A DNA stretch of 64,000 nt from Dendrolimus kikuchii (GCA_019925095.2 CM034397.1:9877763-9941762), one strand, 5' to 3'. Positions 1 through 13,568 are shown, counted from the first letter of the stretch. Made by a program: numbers and translations. Notes: generated from the sequence alone by a model not told the origin.

Positions 1-3000
1 ATATAGTCCGATACAGGTACAAGGGCACAAATAAATAACTAAACTAAATAACACATAGACACATGATAAAATATCCGAATGACTAATACTGGTTTGGTCC
101 TCTTAATAAATAACTAAATCAGTGGGCAGTTAGTTCTTATTTACATTTTAAAGATATCGGTTCACCTCTAAGGCAGTAAACATTGAACAAACAAACATCG
201 GAATCAACTAACTTACACAAATAATCTTATATATTAGTAGGTATGGATACTAAGATCAAAATTTAGTAACGATTTACATTTAAACATAGTTATCGTGTGA
301 AAAATGTGCACGAGGCTTACATTTTATGATCGAATTTTATGCCATTTTAATGCTTTTACAATTACCCCTTAGCTGACAATTCGATCTAAATGAATTCTAC
401 CAAGTATCCGTATGAATAATCCAAGCTACGGAAATGCTAATTTAAAATTATAATAACTATAATAAGGCAGAGTAAGCTTTTGCTGCTCAAGCATAACCTG
501 TAAGGATGCATTTCATGAATTGACTAATACCTTTTTAAACAAAGTTTCATATAAAATTAATTTTTATTTGCCTAGTCACATTTATTTTTATTTATGATCT
601 GTAATTTAATGTAATTAATATACCTATATTATCAATTGGAAAGTTTGTGAAAGGGAAGACGGATTCATAATGATGTAACTTTATCGTGACAGAACAGAAA
701 TCGGCCAAGGGCATGTCAGTCTAAAGATAGTGAAGGGTTTCGTAGAAATGAAGAAACTCTACTGCTTTTTATCTTGGCTACTTAACCTTAAAGAAACATT
801 GAATATAAAATAATATATATTCGCCATCCAACGTGCAAATACGGCCAATATTTTTGGTACGAGCCCTTGGGAAGCTACACTATACTTTTAATTTTTTAAC
901 AGTTTTTAAATACATTGGAACCAATATAATATATCAAATAATGGCTTAAATAAAAAGTTTTTAACAAAGTTATTTATGATTTTGGTCTACCGATATCATA
1001 TACCTACACACTCATTATATTGTACATGTAATAATACATGGACGATGGCCTACAGAATTTAGTTATTTCACTTATTCACTATACCATTATATAACTATTT
1101 TCGACACCTTCCTCCCAAATTATACCTACATATGTGATATTATAAGGACGGATATGATGTGATCATATTATAAGAATTCTATTATAACTAAAATAACCAC
1201 GGAGCCCTAAAAATAAGAACAACGAATCCAATAACAATAAATATAGGAACCTCCTGTTGGGAACGTGGGCCAATATGTAGATTATACTACGGGTAAATTA
1301 ATTTAGGTATTCAAGGACCGATTCACCGTCGAGGCGTGCCAATTAGGCGGGATTAAATCATTACGCACATCTGCGTACTTCGACGATTCTTTGATGTTGA
1401 ACTTAGCCAATACCTACCTAAGATTTCCTGATCTTCGTTCTTATCTCTTGGTCTTTTAATAAATAATTTGTTCCCATATCTACCTGCCAGTTTCATCCAT
1501 ATTTCAATTTAATCCCCGCCTCCGACCCGATTAAACTTTTGAGGGAGCCAATTCATTACATACACGTATAATCGAAAGATTAGTTACACGTGTCGACGTG
1601 GCTTTGCTTTATTATTTATTATACCCCAAATTTTTCCCGACCCCGGAGTTTTTCTTAAAAATATTTATCCAATATACACAATCAGTGCCGCCTCATCATT
1701 TATGAAAAATCGTTTCTCCTCAGAGTCCTCTATAAAAAGCTCATTCCAAATTAAAATTAAGGTCTAGCGTAACTAAAGGAAATAGTCGTATATTTTATGA
1801 AAGCATTACAAAGCAAAATTCACTTTATGTTATCTAAAATAGAACACGTTTTAACTTGAAAACTTTATCACTTACGACCAAATTTAAAAAGTTTGTTGTC
1901 AAAATAACTGGTTGTTTTTCAACATCCATTTGTGTGGTAGATCACACTGGCTCTATATTATAGATGTTAAAGAACAACAAAACAAGCCGATATTTTAGCC
2001 GTGTTAGATAAAGTGTTAATAGGAATATAAAAGTGGTGTATTATGAAATGATTTTCATATGAATTACTTTTTATAAACCCGAGCTTGCTATGATTAAGCG
2101 TAAATAAAACAAAGAAACTAAATATACAGCTTTTATGTGAGTATTCAGATTATTTATTATTAAGAACGTTATTTATTGCAACGATTGTTACTGTTTATCT
2201 TGATTAGATATACAGAAAGATTATTGATACGAGATTTCAAGATTATGCGTACAATTTCAGGTACGTTTAAGATTCATAAAGCGCCTTTGAAGTATAAATA
2301 AAGGCCATCTTATGTTTATAGATTTTACTTCAAAACCTCCACTCGCCTGATCGGATTTAGCAGTAGGGTTCTATACCATAAGTTTGAAATATTTTAGCAG
2401 TATATAGAACGATAAAATCTGATTGGATATAAAATATGTAATATGAATTACGTATTATGTAATATTAATAAAAAAATTGAAATATCAGTCTGTAATTTCA
2501 AAATAGATACCAACGATAATGTGTACAAAATCATAAAGGAGTTATTTTATAATACATCCCTCTCAGTCTGGCTACCTTAGATAGACTTCAAAAAGGGTCC
2601 GCGGATTTTCATGAAAATATTGTGGTTAAAGCAGAAATTTTATCTAAAATTTTCCGTGTTTCATTTTAATATCATGAGGGTTCAGAAGTATAAATAAATA
2701 AATACAAGTTCCGTGAGAACGAAGTGGCAGGCACAAATAGTATAGCAAACTATTTTGATACTTTCAATTAATTGTTTGATTCTGATTAGAGACTAGACTC
2801 ATGTATGGTAATAAAACCGAATATGTAGATATTTACGAATAAAATACATTACTATAGTAAGTATTGGATATAATAGCGTAGTTATAGTGCAGTCGTCGAC
2901 GCACACTTCCAACCACACCATTAACATGGTGCGTTATTAAGGTCGTATCTCGTAGTCGGAGTTCTGACATCCCCGCGTTCCATTAAAAGAAACCATAAAA

Positions 3001-3576
3001 TTACTTTATTATGTGTTAATAACTTCAAGTGAAAGAATGCCCTCAAGGTTTCCCTTGACAAATTAACAATTAACATTCAAAACGTGTGGTTATTTTTCCA
3101 TATATTTTCCATACGTTATGCGCGTAACGATTTATATATTTTTATCTTTCTCCACTTGTCTGTCAAGATTGTCAGAATATTTAAAACTAATTATTATTGA
3201 TTGCTTGTACTTATTTTGTTGTTGAATGCACGACACGCCTTTATATTAGAACGATTACAAAATTGGGTTACCTATACACCTACCTACAATAAATTTTATA
3301 ACAATTTACATACTTTAGTAGTGTGGGTGTAAATATCTTGTTATTTTAAAATGCCTTAGTAAAAATAATTTAAATTAATGTTAATACAATTATTAATAGG
3401 CCTTTGAATTCTTAGAAATATATCATTGATCTCTATGCTTGTTCAAAATCTAGGAGATAAGGTAAAAGACACTATTTTAGATTTTAGATCAGTGTACAAA
3501 GTTATGACAACATAATTTCATACAAGTGAAAGTGTACAAATAGGGCATAAATTATCGTTTAAACGGTTCAACAGCT
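1..3576. other. AT-rich non-coding stretch with one GC-richer block
   Basis: No protein-coding exon, RNA gene or clear transposon was recognised here. Most of it is low-complexity AT-rich DNA. The exception is about 1240-1600, which is richer in G+C and looks unique. It holds two GATTAAA-type motifs (the GATTA core is a known site of K50 homeodomain proteins) and, at 1588-1593, a CACGTG E-box that runs directly into a GTCGAC palindrome. That block could be a regulatory element, but this rests on composition and short motifs only. Confidence 0.5.
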
Positions 3577-3650
3577 TTTTTTTTCTTACGTGATTGCAGT
3601 AGATAGGCAGATGGCCTACCTGATGAAAAGCAGGTAAATAATGTTAGAAT
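3577..3650 (-). mobile_element. Family A retroelement, short fragment
   Basis: A T-run at the left is followed by a degenerate match to the start of the family A repeat seen in full at 60734-61022: a CAGxAGAxAGxCAGA stretch, then CCTGATG, then AAAGC. Only about 70 bp are recognisable before the similarity fades. The T-run marks the poly(A) end, so the element points to the minus strand like seven of the other eight copies in the window. Confidence 0.55.
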
Positions 3651-3689
3651 TTATTGTTATGAATACATACATTACAAGCACACACACAA

Positions 3690-3975
3690 TATCCTTTTAA
3701 ATCCCTGTGCTCCTCCATATTCAGAGGAGCTTTTTAGTTTCTTCTGCCAATCTCATTTCTGCAGTTTGGGCTCAAATAAAAATCTGCTAACTATTCCCAG
3801 ACACACTTCGTCCTCCATAGAACATTCTTTTGACCTGCAGGCTGTTCCCCTGTGGAACTCCCTCCCGTTGACAATCAGACAAGCTAAATCCATTTCTATA
3901 TTTAAACACTTGATCACTGACCGTTATTGGTCTATTAAATCAAAAGTATTGCATAAAATAAAATTATATATAGAT
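3690..3975 (+). pseudogene. LINE reverse-transcriptase protein, C-terminal fragment
   Basis: An open frame runs through this segment and holds a stretch of the form FDLQAVPLWNSLPLTIRQAK followed by SIFKHLI. The pattern 'xRLWNSLPxxIRxAxSxxxFKxxL' is the conserved C-terminal tail of CR1/jockey-group non-LTR retrotransposon ORF2 proteins. The frame stays open upstream of the first possible start and has no initiator ATG, so this is a 5'-truncated insertion and not a gene. The RT catalytic domain (YADD region) is absent. After about 3975 the translation turns into AT-rich noise. A TTCA microsatellite about 130 bp further on may be the element's tail. The clade assignment is approximate. Confidence 0.75.
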
Positions 3976-4104
3976 TTGTATTATTGTTCGCATGTATATT
4001 TATTTTATGTTATTATAACCTATTTAATTATGTATCTATATATGTACTAGTTTATTTTTGTTTTTTAATAATAGTTACGTCATCAAATATTTACAACAAC
4101 AGTT

Positions 4105-4129
4105 TTCATTCATTCATTCGTTCATTCAT
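4105..4129. repeat. (TTCA)n microsatellite
   Basis: About six near-perfect TTCA units with one G substitution. It lies just downstream of the LINE fragment and may be that element's 3' tail, because insect LINEs often end in short tandem repeats. Confidence 0.8.
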
Positions 4130-6489
4130 GTGTCATCTACCCAATAGGGGAGCGGACAGTCAAATCAACTGAAATACTCTTTGTACGCTTACAGAACGTC
4201 GCATCCTCATAGATTTGGTACAAGCGTAACTACTTATGACATCATAAGTAGGTACATGTAGTCAAATAGCGCATTAATTTATTATTTGAAAATAATTATG
4301 AATAACTTATTACTATCTTGATATTTTAAAAATTAGATGATAATATGTTATTATAATTCCTGTTTTTTTTATTTTAAAAATTTTAGCATTCATTATAACA
4401 TGTGTCTGCATCCTTATTGCGGCTTTTTCTAACATGATAAAGCGTGTCAGTTGATTTTGCTATCGAATACTCTATTGTGATTTAGGTAAAGTTAGTAGGT
4501 ACCTCCTATATTACGTAATCCGTTCGATGCGTGCAAAATTTTATTTCGTCATACTGATTTTGCAAAACACAAAGCTTATAACACGGTTTATTTTAAACTC
4601 AGTAACTGGTTTTTAACTCCATCGTTTGAGAAAAAAATAATTGTCTTTAATGCCTTAATGGTTTTTAAATCGAGTCTAAAATTTAAGGATAAAATTGTTT
4701 GTGAAAGTTATTTAAGCGAGTTCTCTTGTCACTACGCTCCTATATAAATTAAACGTATAATAAAAGCGGTGAAAAAAATATTTTGACGTAGAATCCAATG
4801 GAATAGATAAAAAATATATTTGGTTGCGGAAGGCCGCGGTATTTTGGTCGGTTTATCTACGTTCCGTATGCCGTGTGTAGAAAGCCGAAAGGCATTTACT
4901 CTTTAGATGTCTCGTAAAATTAGTATCTAACTGCTTTGCGTATTATCGGACCTGTTTTGAGGTAAACCGAAGTGGGTAGGCCTTAGGTGGGCAGGTATTA
5001 GGTATTTCAGAAGATTAAGATTACGTTTGACACGTCTTTGGGATTTTTAAAATATATTCGCCGTCGCAAATATTGCGCTTGTCTTATTAAGTAAAGGCGC
5101 CGTGGTCATTAAAGCTGTTTTCCTTTTTTCGGTTTAATTTTAAATTGAACATATTACTTGTATCATATTATTAAAGTCTTAAATAAGCCATATTGTCTGT
5201 GATAAAAATTTTTTTTTAAACATTCCCTGCTGACTTGGTTTTGGTATTAGGTTATGTATTTCAGAATAAAGGTCTTGTTCTAGAACATTACTTGGGCCCA
5301 AATTGACACTTGACATGATATTCACCCACATTAAAAATGATTTGTAATGTATGAAGCTTAACGAAGTCGCAAAACAATCCAGTTTTGTCGATAGTCATGT
5401 AAAACGTTTAGTTCAAAATACCTATCTATTGTTTAGAATACGGGCTTGCTTATACCTATGTAATTAATGATTCGAGAAAATATCAATCGGATAAATTACG
5501 ACGCTATTTACACAAAGATTCTTAGTGATGATTCGATGACGAAGAAAGACAGAATGCTTTTATCTTTGATTATCTACCTAATAATCAAAGGCTTGTGAAC
5601 AAAGTCCAATTTGTCAGAATGCTCAAGTGTGTAGATAATTAAGTATTTTTCTAATTCTGTATCTACATTTTAAGTAGGTAGAAACTTTGATTTTCCAAAC
5701 TCTCAGACAAGCCATTCATGTAATACAGCATGTTTACCACTTAGATATTACGGCCTGATTTGGTACTAGACATTTAGGCCAACGTAATGTAAAACCGTAA
5801 ATTATATTATTTTCATTTTATTGTACTATGAGACAAAATATCTTGTTCTATACAGGGATTGTACACACCAATAGCATAAAAACGTCTAGCTGTCGCTACC
5901 AATACCGGAAAACAATGTAAACATATAATTTAACCGCATTTTTAATGAATTCTGTGATGATTACACCTACCACAGTCCCAAAAGCAAAATAAATAAAAGT
6001 TCAGGTATTTATTAAATTTTAATCACATGGACTTTTAGATCTATATTGAATTTACATATTACGATATCAAAAACCAATTAGGGTCACTGTAACTGCACAT
6101 TGCAAGGCAATAATCGATTTTTTATGTTACTAAAATAAAGCTTTTCAAAGAAATGGATTAAGTAAACGAAATTGAACAGTTTAATACAATTTACAGAGAG
6201 TCACGTAAACATTCGATGTGACACAGCGGCTTATTTCTCAAAGTAAATGTTGCAAGTTAATTGAATTAAGCAATCGGGAGCTACCATCATGTTAGTGGGT
6301 AGCCGACGATTCTTATTTTACCAAAATTGTAGCCAAAGTATTCAGATAAATATCTGTGAAATTGATACTTTACAAAGGTACAGATAAAGGCGTGATCCGA
6401 GCCACCGACGGAATCGTGTCTAAGGAACAATTTTTATTTCATTTAAATGTGAACCAAAAAGGACCGGTAATATAGTACGATGAAGGAAC
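4130..6489. other. Non-coding stretch, nothing recognised
   Basis: AT-rich sequence without an exon, RNA gene or repeat that I can name. A slightly GC-richer patch near 4820-5110 (GGCCGCGG, then GGCGCCGTGG) stands out only by composition. Confidence 0.45.
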
Positions 6490-6893
6490 CTTAACTTATA
6501 TTGTATTCTACCTATAGTCCCTTAAGACTACTTACTACCTACTACTATAAGTAGAATACTGAGCCTAGGTCATAAGAGTCAATGGGTAAGGTTCCCAAAA
6601 GCTACGTACCTCGCTGGATCAGCTAACTGATCCGTTGTCCGAGGTAGGAACTAGCCCTCTAATCACCAGAAGAGTCAATAAGTCGTTTTTATAGATCTTT
6701 ATAAAGGCGCATGGCTTCAGGAACCCACAGTCCAAGCGTTTCATCAGCAAATGGTACAAACAAATAACTCTCATCGATGGTTGAATATTTGCGCCGCTTC
6801 AGTAATTCAGCTATTTCCGCCGCTGAACCGACTGTAGACGTATTTGGAACATGGAATGTGGCCAACGTGTCCACACAGGTCGCATTAATATAT
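6490..6893 (-). pseudogene. LINE ORF2 C-terminal fragment, family F copy 1
   Basis: Read on the minus strand, the frame holds GSAAEIAELLKRRKYSTIDE, then SYLFVPFADETLG and PEAMRLYKDL. Past a stop codon at about 6689 comes KRLIDSSGD, and past further stops GQRIS, LIQRGT and LGTLPID. This is the C-terminal domain found at the end of many arthropod LINE polyproteins; the family pattern is FVPxAxETLGxWGxEAxxF, then SGDxRAGxYLxQRISxAxQRGNxASxLGT. It aligns along its whole length with the copy at 16617-16965, including a shared non-coding end around AGTCTTxAGGGACTAT. At least four in-frame stops show that it is dead. No RT core is present, so it was 5'-truncated on insertion. Confidence 0.8.
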
Positions 6894-9800
6894 ATTTTTT
6901 TAATTACATATTGTAAGGATCGGTTAAGATCTAGATTAATTATGTGGCCTGTGTTCCATAGTCGTAAGTTTGCGATATCACATGTCGTTTATTTGCGCCA
7001 AAACCCGCCCGGTGTTGGGCAACTTATTCCCTCTGAGGGCCAATATTTGTGCACCAATCAAGTGTCGTATTTTATGGACGCAAGCCGACAGTAACTTACC
7101 GCAACGAACATTGACTCTCATTTAATGAGCCAGCCTCGTTTTAGTGTGAAACATAGCTTGATACTTAAATTAAGCTTAGGGCAGATAGACGCGCGATTGA
7201 TGTTGGTTGTACGCAAAATTCCACCAATTTCAAAATGTTTGTAAGATTGAGTAATATTATTGTGATTCATGTTTTGTATACTTAAATTTATCTATAGCGG
7301 CTTCATTTACTACTACTACTACTAACTACTACATATACATAGGTACTGTACTAAGGAATCGTATTTAAGAAAGTACTGAATGTCCACCTAAAAACTTTAT
7401 TTATTTAGTACCTAGCAAATTCAGGAAATTAAAAAAAAAAATATTCTTTTCTTTATAACTACTTTACATCAGTTGCTGTTAATATACTTTAAAATATATA
7501 AATGTCGATAAAACAAATAAAGTAAATGATTATTGTTGGATATTATGCCATAAGTTTAAAGTAGAATCGAGTAACTTTTTTACAAAATAATCGTTATTTG
7601 CTAAATCAATCAATGTTTAATGATTTTATTCATTGGTGGAGTAAATGCATTACTAGGTAGCTAGGTGAGATCAATATTAGCGGAATGTTTCAATTATATT
7701 ACGAAAATACATAATGAAAATTGTTGAAACGAATATTTTGCAACAAAGTAAGGTACTTAGCTAAAATGTGAAACCGTTTAGGTATTTATGAGATCAAATG
7801 ATATAAACTTTGTTATGTAATTATATTACTTACTGTCTATTTTATTTATTATCCCAACTACCTACTTATTTATTTTATTTACTATCTAACTAATATTTAC
7901 TGCAAATGTGATACATAATAAACGTGACTGTGTTAAATGTATAATTTTAAACAATTTTGTTTAATAGAATGCTGACGGAAACAAGTTACACATAACAGTG
8001 GTAAAAGATTTTTAGTTAGTTTTTACTAATCTATTTATTTTTCATTTAACAGTAAGCATACGCTGTGTCTAATATTTTATTTTGTTTATACAAAGTGGGA
8101 CGTTCGATAGTTCTTTAATTTTAGAAGCAACATAATTTCGTTTATGTCAATATCAGATTTCTTAAAAGCCGTCTATATTTCGTTCCTAATCAATATATTA
8201 CATAATAAAGCTAGATAATATATCTAAATTAGATAATTGATTCTCTGGCACTAAAATTCCATAGAAAGTGAGAACCACATTTAACATCAGATAAATTACT
8301 CTTCACATCCTTCTGGCTAAGGCTTAAAAATTAGTCGTTCTAAAGTGATAAGATAAAAATAAAAACTTAACGGTCGCTACTACGATACATAATGCTACAA
8401 TATCAATAAAAATCCACTTTTTCATTTATATGCATTCAAAATAATATCCCATAAAGTGATTGATATAACGATCAACAAATCACTGAACGGACTTTTAAGA
8501 ATCGATTTAAAAATAATCCTGTTTTTTTGTTGTGGAACTAAAAAAGTTCCGACAAAAGAATGTAGTTTTGAATATCTTAAAAAGAATACAAAAAATTTTA
8601 TTTAAGAATTTTCAGTGAGGAAATAAATGCATAGAAAAATTCTTTCTTGTTATAGGAAAGGCGGGAGAGGCAGGATCACACGTCGCGTTTGCCTACATAT
8701 TTTATTGGAGGCGAGATGTGCGAGAGCTAATAAAAGGGGAAGACAGGTCTCAAGATATCTTTCGACATTGGGCTTCTTTTAGGTAAATGAAATTGATTCA
8801 AATCAAATATAAGTTTAATATAAATAAAATATATTCTATTATAAAAATGAATAAGTACAATAAAGAGCTATGTTGTTGTTGTTATTTTATAACAATTATA
8901 ACGCAATTTAAAGCACTAAAGGGTCCATCGATCAAATGTTATCTTCCAAGCAATAATCAGCAAACTCTTTGAAGAACTAAAAGTCTGATCCATATTTCGC
9001 AACAAGCTTTTATCTTTCAACACCTCACCAGCCTGCTGATAATGTTCTTAATTGGTATTTAATTTTAAAGAATGTATAATATTGTATTTTTTATTACGAA
9101 ATAATAAAACATTAATAAAATTTAAATTATAGATCTATACAAATGTTTAAAAATAAACAACATTAAGTAAAGAAATTGTATTTTGATCATTTTAAGTGAT
9201 TCCAACCGCTTATTTTTCCTATCACATTACTTTTATTTATGAGTTATATTAATATATCAATATTATATTACAAGGCCACCTGTTATTTTTACAAAGACAT
9301 CGTCTATTTTTGCAACCGTTTATTTTGTGAGCCATCTATCTATCTAAATAGTTATTTAGCTATCTGCTTTTACTGTATTATAAAAAGTTGTGTAAAATAA
9401 TTTACTCTAAAATAAATGACTTGTAAAAGTAGGTAATTTATTTATTTATTGAGTATACATTAAAGTGTACAGTAAGTACATTACAGTAATCAACATTTAT
9501 AGCCGTTTCCCGCCCTCCTAACTTGTCTTTTCACCTTAACGTCGTGTATATTTTGCGTAGTACTTTATATCGTATCAGACGGTGCGGTATTCCCAAACTG
9601 CACTTCAGAGCTCAGCTCCGCGCCATGTACATTTATATATCAGATGTATAGTATCAAAACCTTAGTGTATGTCTGTTCTGTCTTCTTTAAGTTGATATTT
9701 GCCTTTTTACTGCTTGGTAGTTGTATCAAGATTATATAATTGCTTGGGCTTATTATATCCATTGTTTTTTTCAGATTAATATAACCCACCTTTTACCCAA

Positions 9801-10080
9801 AATTTACCAAAAATTTAAGGTGTCTACAATTTAGCATATTTCTTTGGAGAAAACTTTTACATTCTCCATAATATCTTAAAATAAAACGATATTTTATTGT
9901 GCTGACAGAACAGCAAGGCAATACATAGGCAAGATTATATGTTTATTTTTTTTGAATTCTATACTTTTAAAAAATAACTTCTAATTTTATTGAGTTTGAA
10001 GACCATAGATATTAGCCATATTTATTTAATAAGTCTCTACTAGATTTTTGTCTATACCTTATGTTTAAGATATTATTTAT
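6894..10080. other. Non-coding stretch, nothing recognised
   Basis: Very AT-rich. A short (TAC)n tract lies at about 7308-7330. The block 9500-9630 is slightly GC-richer (CCCGCCCTCC, then CTCAGCTCCGCGCC) and has no match that I recognise. No exon-like frame was seen. Confidence 0.45.
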
Positions 10081-10630
10081 TACTAGGATATTTCCGCGAC
10101 TTCGTCCACGCTTGATTTGAAATTCTTGTAGGATTCCTAGAAAATAAAGTACCGCAGCATTGAAAAAATAATGTAATCTATCGTTTTAGTGAAAACTGTG
10201 TCGGAATAAGCTACTTCTTACGCACCCAAAAATCTGAAAATCGCTCCCGGGAAAATTTCCGCCGGATTCTCGGGACAATAAAATATCACATATTTTAATA
10301 CATAAAATTAGCTATCGATCGATCAAAAAATCGCATTGAAGTTCGATTTTTTTCAATTTGGCCATTTTGAATCATTCCTAGAAAATTTCCGCGGGATTCC
10401 CGGGATAAAAAGTAGCGCAAATTTTTATTCTAAAAATTTACTGTCAATCAGCAAAAACCGCATTGAAATCGGCCTAGTAGTTTTTACGTGAATCCCGAAC
10501 AAGCTGACAAGAAATCTAAAAAAATGCATCGTGTTCTCCATCGTTTATATACCTAGTCTATTCCAGGTGGTTTTTTTCAATAGCTTCAATATACAGGACA
10601 CGGCATGTTTAGAAATTTATAATATTTTAG
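10081..10630 (+). mobile_element. Family C repeat, copy 1 (CCGCGACTTCGT end)
   Basis: This begins ACTAGGATATTTCCGCGACTT and ends in a GACACGGCATGTTTAGAAAT-type terminus followed by TATAATATTTTAG. Inside are the modules GGGAAAATTTCCGC, CGGGATTCCCGGGATAAAAA, a GCATTGAAATCGGCC-type block and TTTTTACGTGAATCC. The same order appears at 44207-44602 and, reversed, at 42611-43037 and 33636-33920. This copy is longer because the CCCGGG/AAATTTCC module occurs twice. No coding capacity is visible. I recall the family as abundant in Lepidoptera. Its class (Helitron-like or short retroelement) cannot be settled from four degraded copies. Confidence 0.75.
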
Positions 10631-11655
10631 ATTATGAAATTTGAGTACCATGATATAAAAAATGCAATGAACGTAGAATACAATATACTTTAGCCTGGCG
10701 TCATTGACTTTCACCTTCCCAAATTTTCTATGATTCTGTATGAGACAAACAATTTTTTTTAATCTATTTGTAAAAGATATCGAAAGAATGGCTTTATATA
10801 TAACGTATCAACAATACACGCCCGAAATCTCTTAATGAGTAGGAAATTTTAGATAGATTTACAAATTTATCACAACGGTATTCTCAATATGTAAATTTAT
10901 TCCCTTCACCGTAAATACGTAGTACACGTTACAATATGGCCAGAAAAACTAGTTAAGTAGTGTGCTTTCATTACAATTGGCCCCAAATAGTTTAGTATGA
11001 AGGCTTGAACAACGTTCATAAGGCAAGCCAAAGTCGGGCTATTTTATTAGTATATGTGTACCTAAACATTCCACGCACCGACGTCTGTCCGTATTCCACA
11101 CACGTAACCTATGTTTTACGTGAACTTCTTGTCCTATATTTATTTTATTTATTTACCTGAGCCCAAGAAAAATATGGCTTAAATATGTTAAAAATTAATC
11201 ACTGCGTTAAGTAGGCTTTACGAAATCTTATCATATACGATTGTGATTAAAATGCTGAAGACGTCAGGCACATAATGATAAATTATTAACATAATGTAAT
11301 TAATTTTGTTGCTCCTTGTTTGCAATGAAATCATCGACGCTATTTGAAAGTAAGCTTTAAGAATCAATGAAGTCTGGATGGCTTAGCATAATAAGTAGCT
11401 AAAGTACTCTTACTGTTTCGATGAAGTGGGTTCTAACTTCTAATCCTGACTGGCAAGCATGCGTCGTTTAAGGAGTTTTCTGACCCAACGTACATATTGC
11501 TACGGTTACGATTTGCTGATAGTAAATAAATAGATCCTGAGGTAACCTGAGTATCGAGATTAAAATGCCCGAAAACCCTTTTAGACAGTTGAAACATTTT
11601 TATGAATATTCATATTATCTATTTGGTTCTTTTTCAAGGTTTTAAAGTTCCGACG
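10631..11655. other. Non-coding stretch, nothing recognised
   Basis: Unique-looking AT-rich sequence without exons or named repeats. Confidence 0.4.
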
Positions 11656-11950
11656 TTTTTTTTTACTACTGAAGTTTAGCAGACAGGTAGACGGTCCACC
11701 TGATGGCTAGTGGCTACCATCGCCTATAGACATTTGTCACAGCATGTGATGCTACCACTGTGCTGCCGCTCTCTAAAAAGGGGATGGAACCTGGCCACTA
11801 ATGCCGAAACACAACTAAAGGTTGCTATGGCGGCATATACTAGATCAGGGGTGGTATCCATCTAGATAGACAAACACCCTACCACCTGGCTGTGGGTTGT
11901 TTTGTCTCGTTTTGTCAGAAAATTGTAATCTTTCTCTGTTCTTGCATGGA
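11656..11950 (-). mobile_element. Family A retroelement, nearly full copy
   Basis: A run of ten T is followed by all the family A landmarks in order: AGCAGACAGG, CCACCTGATGG, TACCATCGCCTATAGACATT, TGATGCTACCACTGTGCTGC, GGAACCTGGCCACTAATGCC, ATGGCGGCATA, TACCACCTGGCTGTGGGTTG and a terminal TTTCTCTGTTCTTGCATGG. On the minus strand the element therefore ends in a poly(A)-like run preceded by its 3' region, as expected for a retroposed sequence. It is more diverged than the 60.7 kb copy. No function beyond transposition remnants is evident. Confidence 0.85.
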
Positions 11951-12806
11951 TGAAAAGGTTATCGATGATATGAATCGATTATCACAAAATTTAGTATACC
12001 TATATAAAGTTGTATATTATGTACATTTTACAAGGATGACAAACAGAGGACAAAATATAATACTTTCCAAAGACTACAGCTTCGAAAAGTTGCGATGGAA
12101 TCCATAAGCAACATTTTTTTAAATTAAATAATTTTAATCTACTCTATTATTTACTTATTTTTAATAACTGATGGCTAGATGATTCAATTGTCACCATCGG
12201 ACGTATGACGGTAACGAAAAACATATTACTTTTTCGATTCATGATTGTTACGATTTTTCAGAGTATACTTATTTAAACTACCATTTAATTATACCTGCTT
12301 ACCAATGCTAATATTGTAGAAACATAATTAGGTCTCTTAATAAGTCCTTAAAACTGATATCTTCATTAAGACGACATATAATTTATTCCCTTTTTTATGT
12401 TCCCGATGAACGAGTTTAATTTTCACCTGAATGTGTAAGCTAATGTAATAAACAAGAAACTTAATTGGATACATACTAAAATGTGAATAAAATGCATTGT
12501 ATATAGGATACTGATAGCGGGTTCAAACGTTAAGGATATTTTTAATTAGCTGTAGAGTCGTTTTTTAATTAAATTTATTGGCCGATGCATTATCTTAAAG
12601 TAACGCAAATGACTTTATCAAAAGCGTATATTTGTATAAAATAGCTTACATCAATGCCAGATTTATCTCAGAAAGATTTGTATTAAGTAGTAAGATTTGT
12701 TGAAAAAAAGCATTTATAAACGCTCCCTAATAATCAGTAAAGTCTAATGGCATGGCAGGTCTGCGTTAGGGATTGTCGATTGATGATCTGTTCCCATATT
12801 TTTTTA
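11951..12806. other. Non-coding stretch, nothing recognised
   Basis: AT-rich sequence, no exon or repeat family seen. Confidence 0.4.
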
Positions 12807-12895
12807 TTCATCCACTTGCTTTACCTTTGCTAGAGATTTCACTTTAGTTTTCTGCAGCTTATGTCAAATTTTTACCAGTAGTAAGGTAAATGACT
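12807..12895. repeat. Family J inverted-repeat element, degraded copy
   Basis: The stretch reads TTCATCCACTTGCTTTACC, then GCAGCTTATGTCAAATTTTT, then ACCAGTAGTAAGGTAAATGA. It matches the clearer element at 54891-54978 in order and spacing. The two arms are a poor inverted repeat (about two-thirds of positions pair). Short foldback elements of this type, with TGTCAAATTTTAACC at the arm, are familiar from lepidopteran genomes and are treated as MITE-like. Confidence 0.6.
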
Positions 12896-13197
12896 GAGTA
12901 ACAATATAACAACCTGCCATGAGAGGTACCATTGTCAAATATTTCAATAGGTAGGTGCCGTTGCTCCATTATAATATTTCTCTTATTTATTATTATTTTA
13001 AATATAAGTATGCCTACTAATAAACAAAATTGTGTTTCTGTCTGTAATTTAAATTTTAAATACTAACCCTTAAATGAAAACTGCTTGATACCTAATGATA
13101 AACTGTTTTGAAAATCTTCTAAAGATTTAGGGATTAAAACCAATGTCATCTTAAATCGGGTACATTTTATTTCTATATACCTATATGTTATAGAGGG
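12896..13197. other. Short non-coding spacer
   Basis: AT-rich, nothing recognised. Confidence 0.4.
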
Positions 13198-13568
13198 AAT
13201 AGAAGATACATACATACATACATAACTTCACGCCAGTTCCCTTGCGGGGTAGGCACGAACAACAGAGCGCCATTTAGGCTTATTCTTACACACCTCACTT
13301 GCTTCTTTGACATTCATAACTCTTGTCATGTACGCTCGTCTGTTCTTAAGGCTCCTGACATCACCTTCTGCTAGTACACGATCAATTGGATCATGGAAGG
13401 TGTGTCGTGGCCTTCCACGACTTTTGCATCCATCCAGTTTTGCATTGTATATCTGTTTAGTCATTCTTTCATCATGCATTCTTTCCACATGCCCGAACCA
13501 CCGGAGCATTCCTTTCCTTACCTTCACCCCGACACTCTCTTTCAGACCAACTTTCAAAATAGAAGATA
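13198..13568 (-). mobile_element. Family E LINE, 5'-truncated copy 1 with target-site duplication
   Basis: The inserted DNA (13209-13557) is flanked on both sides by the 11-bp direct repeat AATAGAAGATA (13198-13208 and 13558-13568). Its minus strand is one open frame of 109 codons ending ARELA-stop. It contains LRWFGHVERM, then GRPRHTF, DPIDRVL and KWRSVVRAYPARELA. 'RWFGHVxRMxDxRxxKxI' followed by 'GRPRxxWxD' is the C-terminal signature of several non-LTR retrotransposon ORF2 proteins. The stop is followed after a few bases by a (TATG)n tail, seen on the + strand as TACA repeats at 13208-13223. The intact frame and perfect TSD indicate a young insertion. It is a 3' fragment of an autonomous element and not a host gene. 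Confidence 0.92.
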
